From NCBI GenBank assembly GCA_029262815.1, contig JAJCYS010000008.1:147898-211897 (forward strand): a stretch of DNA of 64,000 bases, written 5' to 3'. The notes below the pieces were generated by a model that ran no database searches, was not told the origin of the DNA, and saw only the letters and a list, made by a program, of their open reading frames with translations. The position numbers and the translations under genes were made by a program. Numbering within the stretch: the stretch's first letter is position 1; each line of letters opens with the position of its first letter. Positions 16,351 to 25,516 of the stretch are shown here, piece by piece. Source of the stretch: Deltaproteobacteria bacterium. GTDB taxonomy: Bacteria > Bdellovibrionota > JAJCYS01.

Positions 16351-16425
16351 GCCCATGTAGCTCAGGGGTAGAGCACTTCCTTGGTAAGGAAGAGGCCACG
16401 GGTTCAAATCCCGTCGTGGGCTCCA
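16351..16425 (+). tRNA. tRNA-Thr (GGU)
   Basis: Acceptor GCCCATG pairs with CGTGGGC, discriminator T, encoded CCA. The anticodon loop TTGGTAA gives GGU. Third in the Tyr-Gly-Thr-Trp order seen in many bacteria. Confidence 0.95.
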
Positions 16426-16520
16426 CCCTACGCTCTTCGAGCTTTGGGCGGCAGTCTAGAATCACACATTCATTAGAATTGTATTTTTGAGTAGGGTTTT
16501 AGTATGATGGGGTTTCGGTT

Positions 16521-16597
16521 AGGCCTGTAGCTCAGCTGGCTAGAGCATCTGATTCCAAATCAGACGGTCGGGGGTTCGAATCCCTCCGGGCCTGCCA
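16521..16597 (+). tRNA. tRNA-Trp (CCA)
   Basis: Acceptor AGGCCTG pairs with CGGGCCT, discriminator G, encoded CCA at 16595-16597. The anticodon loop TTCCAAA gives CCA. In the classic arrangement tuf lies between tRNA-Thr and this gene, and secE-nusG follows; here only 95 bases separate the two tRNAs and no secE-nusG follows. Confidence 0.95.
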
Positions 16598-16673
16598 GTC
16601 TTCCCTCTGTATTGCTATGACTGGTTTTGCCAGGTCTTTAATTTTGTTTCGCTTCTAAAAATCGCAGAGTTGT

Positions 16674-16730
16674 TTCGTCAATGCGAGGAGAACCAGGGCA
16701 CTGGTGCCCCCGGCTCGACGAAGTAATCCA
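16674..16730. repeat. palindromic intergenic element after the tRNA cluster
   Basis: TCGTCAATGCGAGGAG at the left and CGACGAAGTAATC at the right resemble the two ends of the 'attgcgagg...cgaagcaatc' palindrome. Between them, GGGCAC and GTGCCC (16696-16709) form a compact hairpin. It lies between the end of the tRNA operon and the stop of a convergent gene and could act as a two-way terminator, although it has no T run. Confidence 0.4.
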
Positions 16731-16734
16731 TTTC

Positions 16735-18579
16735 TTACCGAATGATTTGCCATTCCCCAGTTTTTAATATTTCTTTGACCGTGGCTTCAGCTTCTTCGAT
16801 CGATTCACTGGGCCAACCCTTTATGATGGATTGAAAAAGCCCGTTAACAACAAACTGATTTTCACTTCTTTCAGCTTGGCCCATCTCCAATTCTCGATTC
16901 GAACTTTCATCACATTCAGTCGCAAGTTTAATATAATCAAGGAAGTCTTGATGGAACTCAGGTTTTACTTGATTCTCTTCAGGCATCTGGTCATTGATAC
17001 TGTGGAATAATTCTTCCAAACTAGGTTCTTTTTGATACGGTTTTTTTCCTGTATACAAGCTCAGGCCATACCTCTTTTGTATCGCACGAGAGAATGGATC
17101 GACATAATGAATGCTCAATTTAACCGCGTCACGAGAATTCGAGCGATAGGTGTTTTGGTACCCCCGAATTTGGAAATTAAAGGCGTGCGTATACTCACTC
17201 ATTACCGTTTCATCTTGAGCACGCAGTGCGTCACTATCGTATGTTTTTGTTGTAATTTCAATTGTACTCACATTCTCAAACCCTATAATGGCCTTCACCT
17301 GATCCATCAATAACGCTATTGTTGGTGGGTTAGAGCTCAATCCTCTAATCCACTGTTTCAAATCATGAAACTGTTGATGCGTTTTTGGTTTATTATGTGT
17401 TGTCTCAGCCACCATTTTAAATTTTAGGACTTCGAGTCCCTTGTGATACGAAACAAACTGTAACGAAAGAGGTTCTTCATTCAATTCTAATCTATCGTGT
17501 GTGTCTGTTAAATATGACACATCAATCTCGTAGTGTTTGGGAGAGCGTTGTGACAGCTGAACAGGCACATCCACGAATTCAAACTGATCAAATACCCATG
17601 GTTTCTTTTTGCCAGATTTTGAACTTACAATCTGGATTCGCTTAAAACTCTGGCTTGTTTCCAAATGAAGCCTTGGATCACCGGTCTTTTTTAAATCTTC
17701 AAACCGAGATGGCTCAGGCATATTTAACATTTTGGTCAATCGACTAAACAATAAATTTGATATTCCACTACCATGGTAATAACCCGGCGATGTTAAAGTT
17801 TGTGCCACGCTGTGTTCATAATATACGGTTCCATTTTCAGTACCCACTGTTATTGTTTGACCATGGGATTGGTCCATTTTACTGAACCCAAATTCCAAAA
17901 TATTTTCACGAACTGTTTTCGATTGAAAGTTTGAATTTTCAGGCGTTGCATGAAAACTAATATACTTCTGTTGAATATGTCCTGATTTAGGAATTTCAAG
18001 TCGCATATCAGTAACAATTTCCAATTGATCTTTTGCAAACGACGTACCATGCAAACCCGACACGTCTACTTGGTAGAGCGTAGGCCAGGGCAATATCAAT
18101 CGAGGGTCAAATCCTAATGTAGGTTCCATCATCAAACTTTGGTCCGATTGTGCCCGCTTGAGAAATATAAGCCACGGTTGAATAATTTTGTACCTTGAGG
18201 CAATGGGTTCCCCATACGCTTGAGCATTGAACTTTGGGTTCTCCAATGAGTTTTGAACTTCAATTGCTTTGAGATAAAAATGAATTTTAAATGAGGCATC
18301 ACGCTTACTTGTATACGTTATTTGTTCGACCGTTTCTCCGTTTTCACTGACAAGTTTTTTTTCACTCAACGTGAAATGGTTCGTTAAATGTCTGCTCATT
18401 TTTTCTACAGCAAACACATACACGGCATTTGGGTTGGATTGACGCCAAAGCGCATTCAGATGTGAATGTGGATCACAGTCAAACTGCGCAAGAACATTCA
18501 AAGATGAAAACAGAGAGATGCAGATAATTAATTTCCTTCGGATTTCAAAAGCTTTATTCTTCAATATGTACAAATACAT
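16735..18579 (-). CDS. large exported protein of unknown function
   Basis: 614 residues from ATG 18579. The signal peptide is long and basic (RRKLIICISLFSSLNVLAQ), with a likely cut before FDCD. The mature part alternates short beta-strand-like stretches with polar loops, has a Cys at each end (FDCDPHS and ATECDESS) and no further membrane segment, which suggests a periplasmic or surface-exposed beta-rich protein. I recognise no family. No strong ribosome site is seen, so the start could be a little further in. It converges on the tRNA cluster. Confidence 0.75.
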   Translation of the reverse strand: MYLYILKNKAFEIRRKLIICISLFSSLNVLAQFDCDPHSHLNALWRQSNPNAVYVFAVEKMSRHLTNHFTLSEKKLVSENGETVEQITYTSKRDASFKIHFYLKAIEVQNSLENPKFNAQAYGEPIASRYKIIQPWLIFLKRAQSDQSLMMEPTLGFDPRLILPWPTLYQVDVSGLHGTSFAKDQLEIVTDMRLEIPKSGHIQQKYISFHATPENSNFQSKTVRENILEFGFSKMDQSHGQTITVGTENGTVYYEHSVAQTLTSPGYYHGSGISNLLFSRLTKMLNMPEPSRFEDLKKTGDPRLHLETSQSFKRIQIVSSKSGKKKPWVFDQFEFVDVPVQLSQRSPKHYEIDVSYLTDTHDRLELNEEPLSLQFVSYHKGLEVLKFKMVAETTHNKPKTHQQFHDLKQWIRGLSSNPPTIALLMDQVKAIIGFENVSTIEITTKTYDSDALRAQDETVMSEYTHAFNFQIRGYQNTYRSNSRDAVKLSIHYVDPFSRAIQKRYGLSLYTGKKPYQKEPSLEELFHSINDQMPEENQVKPEFHQDFLDYIKLATECDESSNRELEMGQAERSENQFVVNGLFQSIIKGWPSESIEEAEATVKEILKTGEWQIIR

Positions 18580-18748
18580 TCGAGAATTAATATCATAAAT
18601 TTAGTATATTTAGTATGCTTTTTGCAATTAGATCAGTGTTGGTTTTTTTGGAAGTCATTTTCCTCAGAAATTTCAAACTCTTACGAGAGGTTATTTGCAA
18701 ATCAATCATGATATACTTTTCTATAACCCATACTCAGGAGGAGGATGG

Positions 18749-19789
18749 ATGATGCGTAGTGTTTTCTTGTTGTTACTCTTTTTACCGGTTATCGATGGCT
18801 ATGCATGTACGCGTGAGTCGCTCAGAATCCTACAACATCTAAACGAAGCGCATGTGGGAAATCCTATCCCACTCAGGAGATTAAGATTTTTGGATCAAGA
18901 CATTCCAAAAGGACAAACTGACTCTATTGATAAATTCCGATCTCAAACAGGCAAAATTGTCGAAACTGTTTCCTTATTTAACCTACCACCGCCACCAAAA
19001 TTAATCGTCGCCATCGAAGGGGGATATGATGTGCCTACCATTCTTACCTTTTTTAAAAATTTTGAAACACTCATCATAATCGAACAAAACGCACCTTTTA
19101 TTACCAAACAAACACTCAATGCACCTAAGGGTATATCCCATAATAAATTTGAAGATATCAGCAAAAACACACCGGTAGATCACGGATTCGGCTTAGTCAA
19201 ACCTGAAGATATCAAAACACTTAGCAGACAATTTGGCGGCAGCTTGCCTCTCATGCTCAGTAGACTCAGATCTTTTTACCCTGAATTTTTACGAATTCAT
19301 GAGGTCAAAACATGGTTCGAAAACGATTTGTGCTCTCACGGCAAACTTTTATTTTCAATAGATCCCGAAGGGGATATGAAACAAACCATGATCTACCTTA
19401 ACGCTGACATCACCACGCGAAGTCAGGCATCCCCCGGAAACGTTTCATTCGAAACACACATTCGATCGAGCACAACCAACAATCGTGATTTCCCGATGCA
19501 TCTCTTTGAAGAAACATCTGCCGTTTTCTCGCGCGGCGCCGTGAGAGATCCTTCACTGAGTACAAAACTGGCAACTTTAAAAACCTATCTTGAAGCAAAC
19601 AACGGATTGCTTGTCGAAGGCAAAAATCCCGACACACAACAGTGGGAAGTCATGCGAGATGAAAAAAACTCAGCACTCAATCCAAACGTAAGTAATACAT
19701 ATGAAAACTTACAAGATCTACATGGCCGGCACAAAGGTATTCGCGTTACGCAATTTCAAAAACCCAATACTTCACTTACCGAACCTTAA
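18749..19789 (+). CDS. exported protein of unknown function
   Basis: 346 residues from ATG 18749 (or the adjacent ATG 18752), right behind AGGAGGAGG at 18736-18744; the open frame extends further upstream but has no ribosome site there. The signal peptide is MMRSVFLLLLFLPVIDGYA, cut before CTRES, so Cys would be near the mature N-terminus. The middle contains LIVAIEGGYDVPTILTFFKN and FGGSLPLMLSRLRSF. I recognise no family. Its last 14 bases overlap the end of the convergent oxidoreductase gene. Confidence 0.75.
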   Translation: MMRSVFLLLLFLPVIDGYACTRESLRILQHLNEAHVGNPIPLRRLRFLDQDIPKGQTDSIDKFRSQTGKIVETVSLFNLPPPPKLIVAIEGGYDVPTILTFFKNFETLIIIEQNAPFITKQTLNAPKGISHNKFEDISKNTPVDHGFGLVKPEDIKTLSRQFGGSLPLMLSRLRSFYPEFLRIHEVKTWFENDLCSHGKLLFSIDPEGDMKQTMIYLNADITTRSQASPGNVSFETHIRSSTTNNRDFPMHLFEETSAVFSRGAVRDPSLSTKLATLKTYLEANNGLLVEGKNPDTQQWEVMRDEKNSALNPNVSNTYENLQDLHGRHKGIRVTQFQKPNTSLTEP

Positions 19790-20726
19790 GCACAACCTTT
19801 CCACGTGTCCGTTCAGTTTGAAGCTGCTCAAGCGCATCCTGATACTGTTCAAAAGGAATTTCTTGTACATAGGGTGGTTTTAAATGACCTTGATCAATTA
19901 ACGATCCTACTTTTTCAAGTTGGGAGCGATTAGGTGCCACAAACACAAATCCCGTCTGGATACCATGTTCTTCAGCTTTATCCTTGTCAGGTTTATTCAC
20001 AATCCCAACTAGATACCCTTCTTCCTTGACCAAATCAAAACTACTTTCTAGCGTTTCACCCCCGACCCCATCAAACACAATATCCACACCATGAGGTTCC
20101 AGATCATGCATCACTGTAGATACAGGATCTTTCGTATAATCGATAGCCACATCTGCACCTAATCCATATACATATTCATGATTCACACGTCTTGTTGTGG
20201 TGTATACTTTGGCTCCTGCATACTTGGCGAGTTGGACAGCCATACTACCCACACCACCAGCTCCTGCATGAATCAACACCGTCTGAGCAGGTTGCAGCCG
20301 CGCAATTTCAAACAACCCTTGCCAAGCCGTTAAGGCAACGAGTGGAATGGCAGCTGCTTCTGCGAACGTTATGGTTTTGGGCATCACGGCTACCATGTTT
20401 TCATACGCCGTAATGTACTCCGCGTAAGTGCCTTGTTGTACAGTTGGCTTTCGACAGTATGAAAAGACATGATCCCCAACTGCCAAAGACGAAACAGCCG
20501 AACCTACTTCTCGTACCACACCTGAAACATCCCAACCTGGCGTCAGCGGAAACTCATGAGGCAAGACTTTTTTTAGAAACCCTGCAACAGATTTCCAATC
20601 AACCGGATTGACACCCGCATAGGACACTTCAATCAACACTTCATCATCCTGGGGTACGGGCATCGGACACTCTTTAAATGCCAAATCTGTAATTTTTCCG
20701 AAATTTTCTGCTACAACAGCCTTCAT
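19776..20726 (-). CDS. NADP-dependent zinc-less alcohol dehydrogenase/quinone reductase (MDR family)
   Basis: 316 residues from ATG 20726 (MKAVVAENFG, the usual family start), 6 bases after GGGGGA; a longer frame upstream lacks support. The N-terminal GroES-like domain has VSYAGVNPVDWK. The cofactor domain has the Rossmann motif HAGAGGVGSMAVQLAKYAGA followed by TTRRVN, whose Arg residues suit NADPH. No structural or catalytic zinc ligands are seen, as in quinone oxidoreductase-type members. It would reduce quinones or alpha,beta-unsaturated carbonyls. The substrate is unknown. Confidence 0.9.
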   Translation of the reverse strand: MKAVVAENFGKITDLAFKECPMPVPQDDEVLIEVSYAGVNPVDWKSVAGFLKKVLPHEFPLTPGWDVSGVVREVGSAVSSLAVGDHVFSYCRKPTVQQGTYAEYITAYENMVAVMPKTITFAEAAAIPLVALTAWQGLFEIARLQPAQTVLIHAGAGGVGSMAVQLAKYAGAKVYTTTRRVNHEYVYGLGADVAIDYTKDPVSTVMHDLEPHGVDIVFDGVGGETLESSFDLVKEEGYLVGIVNKPDKDKAEEHGIQTGFVFVAPNRSQLEKVGSLIDQGHLKPPYVQEIPFEQYQDALEQLQTERTRGKVVLKVR

Positions 20727-20867
20727 TTGGTCCCCCGATCGTGCCCTTGAATAATACCAGCCTAGGCTACCAAAGAACCCGATCCTAAAAAAGCGCTTTC
20801 TTTTTAACCAAAAACCTGACACAGTTGAGTGAGCTATTTCGTTGATCCAACAACGAAATTCGAGAAT

Positions 20868-21746
20868 ATGACGATGGTTGTACCTTTATCTATCACATTA
20901 GCAATTGTATTTTGGGCCTCGGCATTCCCAGGTATTCGGGTTGGCTTAGCAGACTACTCTCCATTCCATCTTGCCCTATTTCGATTTTTGATTGCCTCAG
21001 CCCTTTTTATCGTTATCGCATATTTTAAAAAAATTCCCATCCCCAAAAAAGAAGACTGGCCTCGCATTATGATTGTGGGATTTTTTGGAATTACAATTTA
21101 CAACATTGGCTTAAACTGGGGTGAAGTCTATGTCACTTCTGCATCCGCCAGTTTTATTATTAATATGGTCCCACTCATCACCGCAATTCTATCCATAGCA
21201 CTACTCGGCGAGTCTTTCTCGAAAGCCTCTTGGACCGGAACTTTTGTTTGCTTTTTGGGTGTGACATTTATTGCACTAGGTGAAAGCCATGCTTTTCAAT
21301 TCAACAAAGGCCTCTTACTTGTACTATGTGCCGCATTTGCACAAAGTCTGTATTTCATCCTTCAAAAACCTCTGCTCATAAAATATGGCAGCCTCCCTGT
21401 GGTCAGTTACGCCATGTGGACTGGCACCTTGCCCTTACTCTTATTTACACCCGGATTATTCGACAGTATTTCAATGGCCTCGACACACAGCACTTTGACT
21501 GTCATCTACCTAGGCATCTTCCCTGCAGCATGCGCATTTTTGTGTTGGTCTGTTGCACTCAAACACCTCACAGCTGCACACTGTTCAACCTACATGTATT
21601 TCCTTCCCCTTGGATCTGTCATTATTGCGTATTTTTGGCTTAATGAACTCCCCTCCTTCACAGCCCTGATAGGCGGTGGCATAGTGGTTCTCGGTTTGCT
21701 AATAGCCAAATTTCCTTTCAGACGAAGTTCTTTTTTAAAAAGCTAA
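20868..21746 (+). CDS. EamA/DMT-family transporter
   Basis: 292 residues from ATG 20868; a GTG at 20829 would add 13 residues but lacks a ribosome site. There are about ten membrane helices in two EamA repeats (for example LSITLAIVFWASAFPGIRVG and FAQSLYFILQKPLLIKYG). The family moves drugs, amino acids or metabolites across the inner membrane. Substrate is not predictable. It is followed after 31 bases by a flavin monooxygenase, so the two may form an operon. Confidence 0.9.
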   Translation: MTMVVPLSITLAIVFWASAFPGIRVGLADYSPFHLALFRFLIASALFIVIAYFKKIPIPKKEDWPRIMIVGFFGITIYNIGLNWGEVYVTSASASFIINMVPLITAILSIALLGESFSKASWTGTFVCFLGVTFIALGESHAFQFNKGLLLVLCAAFAQSLYFILQKPLLIKYGSLPVVSYAMWTGTLPLLLFTPGLFDSISMASTHSTLTVIYLGIFPAACAFLCWSVALKHLTAAHCSTYMYFLPLGSVIIAYFWLNELPSFTALIGGGIVVLGLLIAKFPFRRSSFLKS

Positions 21747-21777
21747 TTTTTAGGAGTTTTAATCCCGAATAGTCCAT

Positions 21778-22881
21778 ATGAGTTTAAAGTCACCAATTGT
21801 CATTTCGGGTGCAGGTATTGGCGGACTCACCTTGGCTCAAGCTCTAAAATCTTACAACCTCCCTTTTGCACTTTATGAACAAACGCCCGAGCTTTTACCT
21901 ATAGGCGCTGGCATCACGATTCAAAGTAACGCGACCAAAATTTTAGAGCCACTCAATCTAATTGACCCTATTGTCAAAGCGGGTACACTCATTCATGAAC
22001 TACATCTCCATACCCACACAGGCAAACTTCTCAACAAAGCATCCTTAGAAAAGCGTAGCCACCCCACTGTTGGAATTCACAGAGGCAAACTTCAACAGAT
22101 TTTGAGCACTGGGCTTGAATCTCTAAATCTTGGCAATCAAGTAACAGGATTTTCCGAAATAAACGGTCAACCACTCTTACATACAAACCATAATAAAAAC
22201 ATTCCAGGCTGCTTAGGCGTAGCCGCTGACGGCATCCATTCAGCTATTCGAAAGCAAATGACAAACGATACCCTCAGATACTCTGGTTACACATCTTGGC
22301 GAGGCATTTGCAAAGATCCTGGCAATGTACTTGAAAGACACTTGGCCATTGAAAGTTGGGGCCCAGGCATACGGCTTGGCAGATTGTATATTGATCATGA
22401 TCATATTTATTGGTATGCCACGCACAACCAACCCTCTGGAGAGACCCTGCTCGAACCGAAAGCATTTCTAAACGATTTATTTCAAGAATGGGACCCGAAG
22501 GTCATTGCACTCATCGAAGCTACTGAGGAATCGCAAATCATTCAGGCTGATATTTTTGATCGAAAACCCATTCAATGTTGGCATAGCGGAAATGTGCTTC
22601 TATTAGGAGATGCCGCACATCCCATGACACCAAACATGGGACAAGGCGGGTGCCAAGCCATAGAAGATGCGATGGTGCTTGCTCAGGCAATCAAAGATCA
22701 TGCTCCAAATATGAACCTAGCCATTCAAACGTATGAACATGAGCGAGTCAAACGCGCAAATTGGTTTGTGACCCGATCCTTCCGAATCGGACAAATGGGG
22801 CAACTCGAGAATAAACTGCTCCGCTGGATGAGAGATTTAAGCACCCAACTCACACCTTTTGAATTTATTATGCCAGAGTGA
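21778..22881 (+). CDS. FAD-dependent monooxygenase (p-hydroxybenzoate/salicylate hydroxylase family)
   Basis: 367 residues. The FAD-binding GAGIGG lies at 11-16, the DG motif in GVAADGIHSAIR near 150, and the second FAD motif GDAAHPMTPNMGQGG near 280, followed by AIEDAMVLAQAI. This is the complete single-component flavin hydroxylase plan, which uses NAD(P)H and O2 to hydroxylate an aromatic ring. Relatives include zeaxanthin epoxidase-like and UbiH-like enzymes. The substrate cannot be read. The start ATG 21778 follows the transporter gene at 31 bases. Confidence 0.9.
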   Translation: MSLKSPIVISGAGIGGLTLAQALKSYNLPFALYEQTPELLPIGAGITIQSNATKILEPLNLIDPIVKAGTLIHELHLHTHTGKLLNKASLEKRSHPTVGIHRGKLQQILSTGLESLNLGNQVTGFSEINGQPLLHTNHNKNIPGCLGVAADGIHSAIRKQMTNDTLRYSGYTSWRGICKDPGNVLERHLAIESWGPGIRLGRLYIDHDHIYWYATHNQPSGETLLEPKAFLNDLFQEWDPKVIALIEATEESQIIQADIFDRKPIQCWHSGNVLLLGDAAHPMTPNMGQGGCQAIEDAMVLAQAIKDHAPNMNLAIQTYEHERVKRANWFVTRSFRIGQMGQLENKLLRWMRDLSTQLTPFEFIMPE

Positions 22882-22884
22882 CAA

Positions 22885-23061
22885 GAACCGGTCTCATAAA
22901 TAACTTCTATTCCGATCAGCTGCAATCTGTCTAGCCTCGTCGTTCTCGGTAAAAAATGTTCTCGATGGCCAATAAGGCCACCTCCGAGCATTTTTTACCT
23001 GCGGCCTTGAGGCTACAGATTTCGCTTGATCTCATTGCGAAGTTATTTATGAGACCGGTTC
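22885..23061. repeat. 177-bp long imperfect palindrome (possible MITE)
   Basis: The outermost 23 bases (22885-22907, beginning GAACCGGTCTCATAAATAAC) are the exact reverse complement of 23039-23061. Inner segments also pair: GGTAAAAAATG (from 22950) with CATTTTTTACC-like sequence near 22990-23000, closing on GGCCAATAAGGCC. The whole element can fold into one long hairpin. It fills the space between two convergent stop codons, and its right end touches the TAG of the DUF3179 gene. The shape is that of a non-autonomous palindromic element or a large two-way terminator. Confidence 0.7.
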
Positions 23062-23984
23062 TATTTATATATTTTCGCTTTAGGATAGAATGTTTTCAGC
23101 GCAAACCAATATCCCGTCATACACGTCACTTCCTCATCTGAACGACATGTCATCACACGATCTTTAATGTTATATGTAATCGAGATTTTCTGACCAGATA
23201 CATTGATACTCAAATTATTTTTATGTTTGGGCAACACCGAAATCGGAACTAACATTTGACTTGTCCCTACTTCGACAAATAATGTCCATGTTTTTAGAGG
23301 CACAGATCGATCAATCTGATGTACATCAAAATAAAGCACGTTACTCCGCTCATATCCAGCATAGGGATCTTGATTATATTCTCGATCATATCCAGTGTTT
23401 AGCGAAAGCACCTGGGCTTTGGGATGCTTAGTTACAATATCCTTGAACATGACTAGTTTAGAAGGAAAAACACGCAATGAAGCATCCTTATGGGTCCCTG
23501 TCACTCCCTTTCTCATAATTTGAGACCAAAGTGATTCCGTTTGGTGATCGTATAAAAGAACATCACTTTGATATAGCAACCCCGAAACACCAAATGTAAG
23601 TTTTTTGTTTTTATAACCCGAATGAAACACAACACCAGTTCCACAGAGTGGGCAATAGGTCACAACAATAGGCTCCCCACCGAGTGTATCGTTTACTATT
23701 TCGTGCCAATTTAGAATAGAAATGGGATACACTTTCACAAGGTCCCCTTTCTGAACAACTATCACACGCTCATTGAGACCAAAATCAATTTTGGCCCGTT
23801 GAACAGATGAAAAAATAGGGTGGAGCAATGCCGGTATGCCATCTCTAGGTGGCCCACCTTTTAAAATCGGAGAGATGTTGGCCCCCTGAAGTTCAAATCC
23901 ATTCAAGGTCTTCGCGACCAGTTCGCCACACCCTAAAAGGGAAACTACGCCCCATACAAACCAAAATGTACCCAACCGACTCAT
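23061..23984 (-). CDS. DUF3179 exported protein
   Basis: 307 residues. The signal peptide ends in SLLGC, which could be a lipobox with Cys19. The body carries family signatures: RDGIPALLHPIF, KVYPISILNWHEIVND, VTYCPLCGTGVVF with a CxxC pair, FGVSGLLYQSDVLLYD and SLWSQI. DUF3179 proteins are extracytoplasmic and of unknown activity; the conserved CPLCG suggests metal or redox chemistry. The gene ends exactly at the long palindrome. Confidence 0.88.
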   Translation of the reverse strand: MSRLGTFWFVWGVVSLLGCGELVAKTLNGFELQGANISPILKGGPPRDGIPALLHPIFSSVQRAKIDFGLNERVIVVQKGDLVKVYPISILNWHEIVNDTLGGEPIVVTYCPLCGTGVVFHSGYKNKKLTFGVSGLLYQSDVLLYDHQTESLWSQIMRKGVTGTHKDASLRVFPSKLVMFKDIVTKHPKAQVLSLNTGYDREYNQDPYAGYERSNVLYFDVHQIDRSVPLKTWTLFVEVGTSQMLVPISVLPKHKNNLSINVSGQKISITYNIKDRVMTCRSDEEVTCMTGYWFALKTFYPKAKIYK

Positions 23985-24037
23985 CAGTATCGTATCGTTG
24001 TAAATCGCACTAATATTGAGATTTATATTGTAAGACT

Positions 24038-25516
24038 TTGAAAATACGCTGTTTTATGATACGAAAAAATTCTATGCTCACACTGTCGATTACCTCTTTT
24101 ACGCGTACGAATGATACGCTTTCATTCCTATTCACCGTGGACAACCTGTCTTTCCGTACAGCACTTAAGTATGACAGTGTGAGTTTTTTCGAATTAGAAA
24201 CACGATTCAGCTTTGAGTTCATGGAACACATCTACTTTCACATCGCTGCATTTGAAATCAATAAACTCGCTAGTCTCAAACCTGACGTCTTAGAACTTGG
24301 TCCATTTTCAAAATTTTACACACCTGAGATTGAAACCTTATGGCGAACGTTATTCAAGAATATTTGGGCTGAGTGGCGTTACAAAAATCAATGTCCATTT
24401 TATCGCGGACCTAAAATTACAGCCCAGTTTTCAAAAACATCATTCGAGCCCTGCACACGAGAGAATCTTTCTCTAAATCCACTTTTGTTTTGCGGGGGTG
24501 GTAAAGATAGTTTGGTCAGCATGGCACTACTTGAACAGTGCTCGTTTCAATATGATACCTTAGCTTATGCGCATAGCATTTACGGGCCCTTCGAAAAACA
24601 ACATGCCCTCATCAACCAACTCACACAGCATTTTTCGCCTCAAAATTCACATCGAATGTGGGTATCAGATTCTTTTTACGACATCACTACCGAATTCCTG
24701 TTTTCAAAATTTCAGATAAAAAGTCTTACAGCTGGAGAAACACCCAGTTCACTGTTCGCCAGTTTGCCTATCGCTTTGTACCATAACCACAGCCACCTTA
24801 TACTCGGACATGAACGCAGTGCAGATAAAGGCAATTTTATTTGGGATAAAACAGGTGAAGAAGTCAACCACCAATGGGGCAAGTCATCAGAGGCAGAACA
24901 TCTTATTAACGACTATATACAATCACATTTGATAAAAGATTTACATTATTTCAGCATCCTAAAACCTATCTACGATACAGGCATTTTTTCTCTTCTATCG
25001 CATTTACCCAAGGGTGTTGAGCACACACACTCTTGCAACCTCATCAAACCTTGGTGCCAAAAATGCGCAAAATGTGCCTATGTATGGCTCATGTATATGG
25101 CGTACTTACCAAAGGATCAGGTCGACGCTATTTTTAATAAAAATCTCTTTGATGTCCCCGAGAATATGCGTTGGTTCAAACAGCTTTTAGGCCTGGATGC
25201 TCACACGCCATTCGAGTGTATCGGTGAGGTTCCGGAAGTCAGGCTTGCTTTTAAACGATGCCACGAAAAAGGAGTGTCAGGCAAGGCTATGGATTTATTT
25301 ATTCGTGACTGCTCTGATAGCATCCAACCTGAAGTTCTCCATGAATATTTCTCTGTTCACACTGGTTTAACTAATTTTCCTGAACCTTTTCGAAACCACA
25401 TTATCCCATTGATGAAAAAAATAATTCTTCAGTCAAAAGACAGACTTTTTCCTTCTTCGAATATAAACCCACCCTTGAACCACCATATGCAGCAAAATAC
25501 CAAACACACAGAATAA
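24038..25516 (+). CDS. murL: MurL-like UDP-MurNAc-dipeptide epimerase (PP-loop ATPase)
   Basis: Up to 492 residues. The pyrophosphatase-loop motif FCGGGKDSLVS is at about 151-161 if TTG 24038 is the start; ATG 24056 or 24074 are alternatives and none has a clear ribosome site. Further motifs fit MurL as I recall it: GHERSADKGNF and NHQWGKSSEAEHLINDY in the middle, a CQKCAKCAYVWL Cys cluster, and FECIGE near the C-terminus. MurL, with MurD2, converts UDP-MurNAc-L-Ala-L-Glu to the D-Glu form, replacing the usual glutamate racemase route. If wrong, it is an uncharacterised PP-loop enzyme. Its last 84 bases overlap the convergent Lnt-like gene. Confidence 0.6.
   Translation: MKIRCFMIRKNSMLTLSITSFTRTNDTLSFLFTVDNLSFRTALKYDSVSFFELETRFSFEFMEHIYFHIAAFEINKLASLKPDVLELGPFSKFYTPEIETLWRTLFKNIWAEWRYKNQCPFYRGPKITAQFSKTSFEPCTRENLSLNPLLFCGGGKDSLVSMALLEQCSFQYDTLAYAHSIYGPFEKQHALINQLTQHFSPQNSHRMWVSDSFYDITTEFLFSKFQIKSLTAGETPSSLFASLPIALYHNHSHLILGHERSADKGNFIWDKTGEEVNHQWGKSSEAEHLINDYIQSHLIKDLHYFSILKPIYDTGIFSLLSHLPKGVEHTHSCNLIKPWCQKCAKCAYVWLMYMAYLPKDQVDAIFNKNLFDVPENMRWFKQLLGLDAHTPFECIGEVPEVRLAFKRCHEKGVSGKAMDLFIRDCSDSIQPEVLHEYFSVHTGLTNFPEPFRNHIIPLMKKIILQSKDRLFPSSNINPPLNHHMQQNTKHTE

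Noticed and set aside
22956..23141. 61-codon frame over the long palindrome
   Set aside because: It lies inside the hairpin element and antisense to the end of the DUF3179 gene; there is no ribosome site.
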